DNA of 64,000 nt, from NCBI RefSeq assembly GCF_018139145.2, contig NC_059473.1:806001-870000 (forward strand). Direction: 5' to 3'. The notes under the pieces were generated by a model. That model searched no databases. It had not been told where the DNA came from and saw only the letters and a program-made list of their open reading frames with translations. Shown here piece after piece: positions 28,801-40,800 of the stretch (positions are counted from its first letter, which is position 1; each line of letters opens with the position of its first letter). Origin of the DNA: Gymnogyps californianus (lineage: Eukaryota; Chordata; Aves; Accipitriformes; Cathartidae). Made by a program: the position numbers and the translations under genes.

Positions 28801-31800
28801 CAATGGGAAACGAGCCGGCCGCTAAAATACAGGGTTTGTAAGACTGGGGGAAAAGAAAAAGCACTGTTTAACTGCATATGTGATCTCCCTGGTATTGTTT
28901 TGCTTATTAAATGTCTAGGAAACTCGACTAAATGCACGGCAGCTCCCACTTAATTGTTCGCTGTTGCCCAACAGTCCAATGGAAAACACAGCTTTCGGTA
29001 CAGCTTAACGTGATTGCGAAAATGATGCAAGTTTTTGCGCACAGAGCTTTTCACTTGAGGGAGCGTAAACCAAGGTTAACTGTATAAATATGTCAGCTTC
29101 TACATACGGCCAGAAAAAAAGAAAAAAAGAAAAAAAAAAAAAGAAAAAAAAAATCTTTATTTTGCCTGTGGGGCTCTGCGGGCGCAGGCCCAGCTGGGGC
29201 ATTGCTGGTGGAGACCTGGCCTGGAAAGTCCCCAACAAAGCAGGCAGCCAGCCTGGACCTGAATAGCCATTTACACCTCTGTTCAAGGATTAGCCTGCTG
29301 TATTGTTTCAATGTTTAAGTCCTAATTTGCATCATTATAGAGGTGCAGCTTCATCAAAACCCCTCTGAGGTCCCAGTTATGTCCCCATACCTGTAGGTGG
29401 TCACCAGATTTATTTCGATTGTGGAGGTGAAGGAATTAAACTACTCAGTGCAGGGCTAATTTCAATGCAGCGTCTCAGGCCCCGGGCTGATTTTTGGATA
29501 GTTTCTTTGCTCGTGTGCTGCTTTTTTTTTTTCCTACAGAGCTCAAGCGCCGTGGTTTTTGCTGTTGTTTGCTCCGAAAAGCTCAAATGAGGGTGTTTAT
29601 TTTTCTAACTGGTGTGATGGGAATGCATTTAAAATACCTGTCGCGACTCAGGTCGCTTCAAGCCCTGTTTGCTGTCCATCCGCAGGCACGGCGGGATGCT
29701 GGCGGGACTCTCCTGTGCACTGCAGTTGATAGAAGCCATGGTGGTGAGGACAAGCCCCCGGCACCGGGCGCTGTACCAGGGCGAGCACGTGGGGACGATG
29801 GGGACGGCGGAGCTGCTCAGGTTAATGCCACTTCCCTGCGAGCTATCTCCCCTCTCCGCTGCCCTCGCAGAGTGGGCAGGAACCGGGGAGGCAGGCAGTG
29901 CTGCCTACACCTTAACCCCATCCCCTGTATTCTTGTTTGCTTGCTGCCACGCATCCAGCGTAATGCTCATTACAATTTTGCTGTTGATTGCTTACACGCT
30001 TCTAGCTGAATTCAGGTGAGCGATGGCAAGAGGCTGTTACCGAGCAGCTTTGCAGGAGCCCGTTGAGATTTGAGCTGGGGGTCCTCGCTCTTGCGGTGAC
30101 AAATGACTGGCGCAAAGAGCAAGCGGGCTCCTGCAAGCAAATATTGCCAGTTGCTAAGAGGCCTCCCTCCCCTTCCACTGTTTTAATATCATTGGAGAGC
30201 TGAAATATGGCACTGAGAATCGCATACGCAAATTACTCCCACAAATACTCTTTCCTAAATGTAGCACTTTTTGCAGCCTTGCTCCACAGATCCCTTAGGT
30301 GAAGTAAATACTTATTTCCAAGAATGAGAGCATCCCCTTAGCTAGTAATGCTAATACAATTTACTGAGGTAGAAAACAATAATGAGAAAAATTATTTCTT
30401 CTTCAAGGTAAAAGAGCAAAGAGAATCACCAAAACCCACATGTTAACAAAACCGAGGTCAGAGAGCCCTCGCTGTCCCTCCGCAGCACGGGCTCTTAATT
30501 ACAACAACTGGGAATGGCTTTGTAATTTTATTTAAAATTATATGTCAGCCTCCATAAACTAGGATTCTCATAAGCACTTGATGGCGAGAGGATTTCTAGG
30601 GAATTAGGAGGAAGGGTTGCCAAACCGACCTGGCCCCTGCAGCCTGCCATTGGAGATGGGTTCCTGCGACACAACCGCTTTGGCCACGGCACGGCCGGGG
30701 CTGCCTGGCCAAGAAGTGGTTTCACCGAGCGGACGTGCGCAGGGTTCCTCTCTCCCTGTCAAAAAGCAAAGGTGTGAGATTAAACCTGGCGTTTCCTAAG
30801 CGCTGGGTTTGACCTCCCTGTCCTGTTCTGCGTCTTTCGCAGAGAGCATCACGGATGTTTGTCCCTCTGGGCTGTCCCACCGGTTATCCTGTTAGCTAGG
30901 AGAAGTGATTCTGCCTCCAAACCAATGCTGGCTGTCAGGGCTTTAAATAAACGTTGCATGTAATACCTGCTTTATTTTGTAGCTTTTGTAATCGGGCCGG
31001 CAGTCTGAAAGAAGATGACCTTGAAGCATGCGAAGCAGTCGTCCTTCATCAGCTTCGGGCTTTATTACAGAGCGCGCTGAATGGATGCCTCCTACCTGAG
31101 AAAACACTCGATGCTAAAGGTAGAGCGGTGGATGAAAAGCAAACCAGGTATCGCAGACACAAAACTTGCGTGTGGGTGTGATTAACATTCTTTTCTTTCC
31201 TCTCCAAGTCTGCTCTGCGCCTCTGGTGCAGAGAAAGCAGACCCGGGGCCAGACCTCTGATTGCACTGGAAAATAAAGACGTCTGAGTGCTGATCTTTAT
31301 GCATCTTGGCAGCAGCCATGTGACTCGAAATGAGAACATTAAGCAAATTCATTTATTTTCCTTTTCATTCACTGATAGTGAATCTTATTCCGCCAGGCAG
31401 CACTCAGGCCAGGTCCCCCCGTCTTGCCCAGGCCACAGCATCTCCCACCCCAGGCTGCTCCAGCAGGGAAAGAAACGTATTAACTTCAGAGACCTCTTAG
31501 CCAGTAATTTTTGTGATCTTCAATGCGAGTCTCAGGCACGTAAAGATGGGGAATGTAATTTTGAGAAGCAAATTATTTTTCTGTGAAGCAGAAGATGCAT
31601 ATAGCCTTTAAAAACAATAAACCACAATTATTCAAAATGGGTTTTTTTTCTTTCCTGTGCGTATGCCACAAGGACAAGCGAGAATTGATTTTTTTTTTTT
31701 TTTAGGTGTCTCTAATACAGTAATGAAAACAATTTCCATTCTTTCTTACTTAGCTTCTGTCTAGACCTTCCTCCCTGTTACAGGCTCAGCAATGCTCAAG

Positions 31801-34800
31801 TGCTAGCAGGATCAGGGCACTTGTGAGCGCTGAAGAATGGTCTATTTAACTATACCTGGTTCTCCTTTCGAGGCTGATATGCCTGTGAGCACTAATACGT
31901 CGTTGTATTTCCTGAATGGTTTCTTAGGGACAAACACTTGTGGAGTTAATTGGAATTCACTCCTCTGTTTGTGAAACTTCACTGGAGCAACTGGAAAAAC
32001 AAACATCTTTGGCAAACAAGATTGCAGTATTTATATTTTCTGTGTTAAAAGAAAAGCCACTTTTGCTCAAAAATAATAAAAAGGATTCTGAAAATAAAAG
32101 AAGACAAGCCTGGGGAAGTGGGTGCCCAGCAGAGTGCCTGGTGGCGTAAGTGAGGTCTGCCCAAGGCTGAGACTAGGGGCTGCAGAAAAGGTTTAATGTC
32201 TCCTGATCCTGAGTCTCAGGACAGACCCAGGGGACAGACATGATGATGATCGCCCTTGCTCATCCTCCCCACATTTGCAGAAGTCACGAGTGACTTCTTA
32301 CGTTTTCCACTTAGACGCTTTTAAAAGAAAAAGTGGGAATTAAGGACCAAATGTGTGATGGCTTTTCCCACTGCATGTTGACCCGCTTCTCCAGATAAAT
32401 GAACAGCGTGGCACCTGTGTGAGTCTCGCGTACGTGGGCTGTCGCACTAACGGCGCTTGGGTTTGTTTCTCAGGCCAGACCAGCAGCGGGACGTGGACGT
32501 GCTGCACACTTGCTTGAGCAACCATGCCTTCTTCTTGAAAAAGCACCAGGTTCGGCTCACGGAAGAAGTGGCGGAGATGTTTGAAAGCCTGCTGGTTTCC
32601 AGCAAGAAGGCGCAGGACGACCAGGTTGGCACTTGCATCTAATAATATCTAAATCAATGACACCTAGAGACTAATTTGCACCGTTGAGGCGAGACGGGCC
32701 CTGTGCCACTAACGCGATCCAGGGCTTTAAAGGGAACGAGAAGCAGTCTGCGTTCATTAATCAGCCTTGGAGACAGCGAGGAGGTGGGTGAGGAGAGAAT
32801 ACAGGTTCTGCAGTTGTCTTGGGGCAAATGCGTACAGCACTTCATCCCACGAAGAAAACAGTCTCTTTCAGGTCTCCAGGAGGGCATCTGTTTTCCACCC
32901 TTCAAACCAGTTATTTATTTAAACAAGCTCACACGTTTGCTGTGGTGCGAATTTATCACAGGGCTTATATCATCTGTCTTTCTCTGTGGCTTAGTAGCTT
33001 TTTATCATGAATGATGTATTTTAATTTTTTTTTTTAAAACAGAGTTATGTTTGGTACACTGAATACGCAGAGCATTTTACAAATAGTAGCATGCTCATTT
33101 TTTTAAATGTTAAAGGTTATAAACTAACTCTTTCAAACAAACAAACAAAAAAAAAGTTGATGTTTGGTAGACCCGTGAGTACCCTGACTTCTTTTGCTGC
33201 AAACTCAGAGCAGCCAGCCGTGCGGGGAGGGCAGGGCTCCGATCCCTGCTGCCTCCAGCCCTGGGGCTGCAGCCGTGCCCGGAGAGCTGGGACACTGGCA
33301 CCGGGGTGACATCCCAGCTGCTTCTGCACCGCCCCTGCGGTGGGAACCGGGCAGTCTGCCAGGCAGTCTGCCGGTAACGAGTTGGCCCCGTGCTCTGCTC
33401 CAAAAAATATTTGCAAAAAACATTTTTCCTCTAATTTTTAATGAGAAATTAGAAAGCAGTTTGAACCGCTGTGCTGTATTCTAGTTTTAATAGCATTTGA
33501 AACAAATAATGAAGATGTAATATCTTAGTCCGTTGTACGCTTTCAGTTATAGCCAAGGTAACTTCTTTTTCCGTATGCAGATAAGTAATTTGTATTCTGT
33601 CCTTAAAACATTCAGTCCAGTAGAAGAGATGAGCAAGGAATGTATCATTGCGCTGGTGACAGATAAACAAATACCATACATAAATTTATAATTGCATGTA
33701 AAAACTTTTACAAAGTCAAAGCTCAATAACGCAAGCTTTATGGGTGAATATACGCAGTAATAATCTGTTTATTGCTACGTGTTACTGTGGCCCACACGTA
33801 TGCATTTAACATTTATATTGCCTATTAAGTGAATCCAGTCAATTAAATGTAATGCCAGGATGCATCCTCTACTTTAAAACGCCTTATTTCCAAGCAGGTT
33901 GCACAGAACAGGACCAATACAAATTACACAACACGCATGTACAGGAACAGGTGCTTTACCATAAAGATGTGTATAATGTAGTAGTGAACTCATAAGCAAC
34001 CTGCACCTAAGCATCTTAAATATTTATGACTCCAAAGTTTGAATTTTTGGCCCATGTTGATGACTTCTTTCTCTGAGGGCTTAAAGATCTGTCAGGAACC
34101 CCGCTGGATGATGGTACCGTACAGCCGGGCAGCAGGGTGGAGGTGCAGGAGGGAGCTTTGAGCTCCTGACCGGACCGATAGACCTGTCGCGTCTGCCGGC
34201 TCCATCCCTATCAGCGCTTGTGGTCCACGGAGGTTGGGTGACGACCAGCAGCAGGTCCACCTTCTCCTCCTTCAGCATCTCCGTGCCTTCAGCATCTCAC
34301 CCATTCCAGTGGTCCACAGAGTCTGTCTGTCCACCTGCCTGTCTTCTCCTCGTCTCTTATCGCTAAATTATGTCTGTCTTCTATTCTCTTACATCTTACT
34401 ATCAGTTTTTTTCTCTTCTCTCGTGGATCTCTCCCATTACCCCATTACTCCCATTACCCCCTATTTGCTTAAGATTGAAAAGTTGCCATTCCGGGCTCCT
34501 GAATAAATACGGATTAACGAGGAGGGGGCAGATGCAGGAGAATAAAATTTTCTCATGAGTCCAAAATGTTTTGGCTTGAAGCTGTTCCACACTCTCAGGT
34601 CAGTACATATAAAATAAGTTACAAAAGCTGGAGTTCTCTCTGAGATGTTGGTCCTCATCGCTGAAGGCTTATTGTTTTATTAAACAATTAGATAATTAGA
34701 GCAGAATATCTAGTAGATTTTAAAGACTCAAGTCTGTATTTTGTGTTACAAAATAAAACCAAGAGGAGCACCCTACAAGTAAAGAAGAGATAGGAGGGAT

Positions 34801-37800
34801 GCCCAAAAAGCCTTTCCTCCTCTTTGTGAAATAATAAACGCCAGGAAGGATGACTTCTCCTGGTCTCAGACAGAGCTTTATAAAGCCACGCACAGTACTT
34901 TTAACACAGGTGGATGATAACCTAAGAAGTGCTTGCTTTATTTTAAGCCTGCTTTTAACTCGGCCATATTGATGGTAACGTTTGGCTCCCTATAAAGGTA
35001 CTGGCTTCCAACTTCATTTTTTTGCGTCAAAAATAGGTTTAACTACGGAGGCCTGAATGCTGCTGCTGCCGAGGGCTGCCTGCGCAGGCAGGAGAGAAGA
35101 AACTTTACGGACGTGCAGGAATAACACGGATTAAAATCGGAACCGTGCCCGGCTGAGGGTAGCTTGGGCAAGCTGCGCATCGGGTTCTCTGCCTTCAGGT
35201 TCATCGGTCTCGGTGGTGTTTTAAGCCGCAGCTATCGCCAGCGCCGTGGGTTAACTTGCCTTATTGCTGCGTGCCTGAAATGGAGAGGTTTCTTTTCAGT
35301 CTGTTGCTGTTGCAGCATGTTTCGTACACCCTTCTGTTTTGCCTACCCTGCACGCGTGAGGCAGGGAATACCGAGAATTTCCAGAAAACCTGGTGATTAA
35401 AAGAATAATTCAAAGTTTGTGTTACTTCAAGGCAGAATGCAATTCCTGAGCTAGCGCTGATTTAACTCAGAGGTCATTTAACATCTAACAAAAACACCCT
35501 GGAAACAGATTACACTGTGAAGTATAGATTAGCCTAAATGTATGTTGGAAAATGCTCGAGACGAAGGATAAGAGGGCTGTGGCTATTTTTATTTTTTTTT
35601 TTTAATGCTGCAGGCTCTACCGGTGTTGAGAGAGGCCCTTCCAGAAGAGTGTGGGGATAGGTCATCTATTCAGAGTAATGAATCATCTTACAGCTTGCCA
35701 TCGATCCCAAACGACGGTGGGGAAATCAAGCAGGCGAAACGCGCTCCCCGGCTCGCCGGCACGGGAGAACAAGGTAAGAAGTGTTAAAAGGTCCGGCTGT
35801 GCGCTCAAAGTTAGCGTCCTTCTTTGTATATACGTATTTTCTATCCAGATCTGCAGGGGACTGTATTATAGCGACTGGCGAATTAATGTGTATTTGTAAT
35901 GAACTTCAGGGGATTTTCCTAAATATCTCAGTATCGTTTGTCATTCTTGTTACCTCTTAAAATGAGTGATGCCTATTGTGACTGGGTTTTTTTTCTGCAG
36001 GAGCAGAGAAGCAAGCTTTGTGGCCGTTATTAAAAACGGATCTATAGGTGTGCATGCATTTAAAAAACGTCTGCCGTTTAGAAATTGTGGGATGTATTCG
36101 TTGCCTTTTATTGTAAAGCCAGACTGCAGAATAAATTGTCAAAAATAAAAGGGTTCATGCTGAGAAAGGTGTGCGGTGCCGTTTCTTAGAGCTTAGAAGG
36201 CGAAAGCGTTTGTGAAAACCCAGTTAATTTCTTTAGATAAGGAAGTAATATATTAGTCCGGTGTAATAACCGGCGACGGCAACTCGCTCGGTCTGCTCTC
36301 AGAGCATCCCTTACATCAAAGTCCGGAAGAGACAGGCAATTAGGTTGCAATGCTCTTTACACAGCAAATGTAAACAAACTGCTTTAGGCCTCCTAAATTC
36401 ACGCGACTTTTATCCGCGGAGGAGACGGAGACTTTGATTTAAGCTAATTTTCCGCGGTCGGTATGATATACGCTGCTGCTGTCGGGCTGCCGGACGAGAT
36501 CGCAGAGTTACTGTGGGTTGTTTGTTTCCTAAATCCCATCGGGTCTTAAATTATTTAAGACATTTGGTTAGCTTGTCCTTTTCTCTGGAAGCTACAGAGA
36601 GGCAGGGTAGCCTCGCATGCGAGGAAAGTTCACAGTAGGCGCCTCTTTTAAGAATGGTAATGGATAGTTTAGATCAATAAACAAGAGATACCAAAAGTGA
36701 GAAATTAAAGGGAGTAGGGCTTAAAAGCAAACAAACCAGTCTGATCACTGCGACTTTGAAATGTGTTTCATTATGGTGTGTTCACATCCAGAAGTCACAA
36801 GCGGGTGTGAAGATGAGAGCAAGGAAGAAAGCGTGGTCGAAAAGATTCCTATTACAGGTAAAAGTAATGGCTGCATATTAACCTCGAATCCAGTATTCAA
36901 CTTTATTATATAATCAAAACATGGCATTTTAGTGGTTTGGGTCCACTAATAGTGAGTAAATTCAGCTACTACATACTGAGCGCAAAGATTAAACGTAAGA
37001 TCATAAAGTCCACGCTTATGTTAACATAAACCAAGATGGAAAATAACGGCGCCTATTTAATTCCTTGTAATCATGTTATACATTTTAAACCATGTGAATA
37101 TCCTGTCATTTAGCCTTTCAGGTCCCGGTATCGGTGTTACAGAGGTCAGTCTCCATGGGGAAGATCCAGTAATTATATGGCAAACTACAGATGTTTCTGA
37201 TTTGATTCTTTTCTTTTCTGGAGTAATTGAATGTGTATCATTAGAATAAGCGCAGGGGAAAACCCCGCTAGCCGGGAAGCCGTGCCTTTGCCTCTGTTAC
37301 AAAAGCTGCCTGATAACACAAAATTTTTAGCAATAAGGTTTTATCAAGACGCGTTCAGATCCTCCCGCGGCAGATGTACGAGGCTTGCTTAGGATCCCGA
37401 GATGTCGCTGCTTGTCGGTCCTGGGGTATCAATAACGCGTTAGTATTCAGGGCAGGGCTCTTTGCAATGAGTCTCAATTTGCTTTTGCCTGATTTTGTAA
37501 AGTGGTGGGCTGCTTCCTTATAAATTTTGATGTTTAGCTAAATATTTATTTATGCAGGTGTGTACTCCGACGGAAAGGTGCGAGGGCATCTGCTTATGCA
37601 ACGCTCGCTGTTGCTTTTCTGCTCTTTTACGGCTTCAAAATAGCCTGTCTTTCGGAGAGCAATTCATTTCTCTATAGAGGTTTTCCTCTGCTGCTTTTTG
37701 AGCCTAATTTGCAGCTGAAATATAAAAACGTGCTTCTTGTGTTCCTGAATTATACTGCAGCAATAATATTCCTATGTTAGCCCAGTAAAACTTAGGTTTG

Positions 37801-40800
37801 TTTGTTTTTTTTCTAGAGAGTAGAATGCTTTCCATTTTCCTGCTTCTTAAAATGTCCTTGAGTCACACATGGCAATGTATTTTAAAACATGAATTGCATT
37901 AATTTTCAGAGGAATTAAACACCGCTTAAATCTGTTTCATGAAATAAAAGACACTTCTTATTTGAAAATTAATCTGAAATTTTGCAAATCTTGGGATTAG
38001 CTTGATTTTTTTTTTTTTGGTTGGTAATTTAAGAGGCTTCAAATTTGAGGATTGGGGTTTAAGTTCCCTAAACTGCAGAGAGTGCCAGCAACAACAACGT
38101 CAGGAATGGTGGCTCCCTCCAACTAACGCAGTCACTGACACTTTTTTTTTAAGGAGAATACTGGCTCTTGAGTTTGGATCTCCATAGCTGCCGATGCTTT
38201 TGGTTTCTTTCTCCCCACCCTGAATTGTATGACTTACCAGTGCTGGTTTTAGCCATGATTTTGCGTACAAATTTGTCAGGGAGTTCTCTATTGCAGGTTT
38301 TCCTGCCGGGGACCCGACGGTCTCTGCGGCTGGTTGCTGTGTTAGGTGTCAGTTAGTCAAAAGCCAAGCCGCGATGGACATCCCCCTTCCCTACTTCTCC
38401 CGTAGCTTTCTTTAGTATTTGCATGCCCATTCAGTAATACCTCCTATTTGTAAAAATGCTGAGAACCTCTCCCTAACCTAAACACTGAAACCAGTAACTT
38501 CAGTTTAAAATCCGTTCTTTCTGAGTCTGCTTTATTTACTGTTTTGTTGCAGCATGTTTCCAGTAGCCAGCGTTCGCATGGTCTCTAGGAGTGAGGCTTT
38601 TCATATCTCACTTGAAAGCAAAGTTGCTCCTTTCAGATGCGATTCATCTTCAGCCCATGATCTTCTCCAGGCTTCTTGTTCTCTTCTGGCTCCTCGCCCT
38701 TCCAGCCTGTCGCTTTTTTCCTTTTTTGCTCATCATTATTTGCTGTGGACTGTGGCCCTGGAGCTCTGAAATTGTTCCGTGCCTAAAATAGAGGCAGCGT
38801 TTCTGTGCGTTGTCTTTTGGGCTCAAACGACTTGTTTGAGGGTTTGGCTTTGTGTTTTGAGATGAACGGATATTTAATGTCCATTCTGTACGCGATCGTT
38901 TTGCTGTACAACTTTTTCTAAGCTTAAGGGATACAAATTTTGTTTTCTTCAGTACTTGCTGCATTCTTTAAGGGCATTAAGTGTTGGTTTGAAACACTGG
39001 AAGCCTTGGGGCTTTTGAGTTTTGATGGGCTTCGTTGTGAGAGCTGGGTGGGTGTGCTTCCAAGCAGTCTTCTGTGATGACACCTTACGAATGCTTCTGT
39101 AGTTTGGGTTTATTTTTCTTTTACTTCTGTTACAGGAAAAAAAGAACCAAAATATTGATTTTAATATTCTGTAAATATTCCAGAAATATAAGGAGATAGC
39201 TGCGTGGCTTTGGGGAAAAGGGCTTTAGAGTTGTAGCTGGCATGGTGTTGGATGTCCCTTAGAGACAGCCTGTGTTGGTACCTGAAACCGCTCGTGCAAG
39301 GACTGACTTCACCCGGAGCTCTTCTAAACAGAGGCTTGGAGTGAAACATCTGCTGAGCTGTTCCCATCCGTGGCAGGCCACGGGAGCTCTTCAAACCCGT
39401 AGTCAACTTGGGGGCGCGGGGGCAACGCAGCTCGTAGCACGAAGATGGCTTCTTTCCTAGAGCCTCGTCCGAAGCTTGTGGAAGGCCACGTTGTGATAAT
39501 TGACTTTAAAAGGATTATAGTTTGTGTATGGTCTCACCCAGAGAGGAGTTAGCTATTAATAGCAATCTCATTTTATACCAGGTTATATGAGGATAGAGGA
39601 GGATATGTGGACTCGTTCTCGTTTTCTTCATGGATGCTTTGGTTTTTATTGTGGGAAGACATGTGAAAGAAATTGTTCGGCTTGTTTGCAGTTCCTGAGA
39701 TAGGCGAATAATGCGTGACTAAAAAGAAAGGATAAAATCCATTATTTCTTGTTTTGCTGGATGACTGTTTAAGAGTCTCATTTACGAGTAGGAAACTGCT
39801 GATTTTATTGAAGGGGCAGGTTTGTTAAATCTTTAACAAAACCAGATTCTCTCTCTACCCTTCGTTTATGTCTTGTGATTTAAATAGACATTAAAGCTAT
39901 AAAGCATTTGAATAAAAATGGCGTTACTTCTCCACTCATCAGGCTTCACTTTCACAACGTCTTGAATGTCACCTTCCAACTACTCTCCAGGTATAAAATC
40001 TCTAATGTAGAAATAAGGAGGAAAAACCCTCTTAAGAAGGGGAGGAAAAAAAAAAAATTAGCCCTTCTTTATATATCATAAGGGAACATGAAAGAGCACA
40101 AATCCAATTCTGCTTTCCTTTTTAGGTCACCTTTAATGAGCCAATAATCCTGCCAGCACTTTTCCCACGCCCACGCGTCCTTCCCGGTGAGGTCCTCCTT
40201 TGAGCTTGAAGTTAAAAGGTTCCCGAGGTTCCACTTGGAGTGCACTAATAAAGGCGTTAATAAGTCTGCCCAACTTTTTGCTTCGTTTGATATCAACCCA
40301 TTCGCAACTGCTGTTATGAAAAAAAAGTTCATCTGTACGTGATTAATCGCTGCCGCTGCTGCGGTCTGACGGAACTACCTTGGGACAGCGTAGGGTCGCA
40401 CGTTTTGCTTAAATTGGTTTGGATTACGTACTCCAGTAGGTGATATTTTACACTGCTCAGCTTAAGTTCCTGAAAGACCTCAGAGCCTTTTTATAGTTAT
40501 TAATTCTGGGTGAAAATTCTTCTTCAATCTTTAAACAGAGGCAGCAGCTTCTAGAAGTATCCTCGCTGGATGGTTTGCTCCACTGGGATTTCCTGAGTCC
40601 ACTGGTCATCGAAGTGTCTGCTCTTGAGAGAATAATATACCAACGTACAATGCTATCATAAGAGGGGTTTTTTGTTTTTGGTTTTTTTTTTTCTTTTCCA
40701 TTTAAAGGAAGGAGGGAGATATTTGTTGGTATTTGACCTACTTCTGGATACTGGTTACTGCAGTGTTCTGCTCAGGTTTTAATTTGGAGATTGTTTTTTT

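Noticed and set aside
31377..31410. 34-nt mini-exon that would rescue the frame if exon 8 ended at 31119.
   Set aside because: Its donor (CCAG|gtcccc) is poor, and the simpler donor for exon 8 at 31148 (ACCAG|gtatcg) gives correct phase with no extra exon.
37122..37245. Open stretch after the acceptor-like sequence tttagcctttcag, reading GVTEVSLHGEDPVII.
   Set aside because: No donor gives the phase 1 end needed to join exon 12, and there is no similarity to KIZ.
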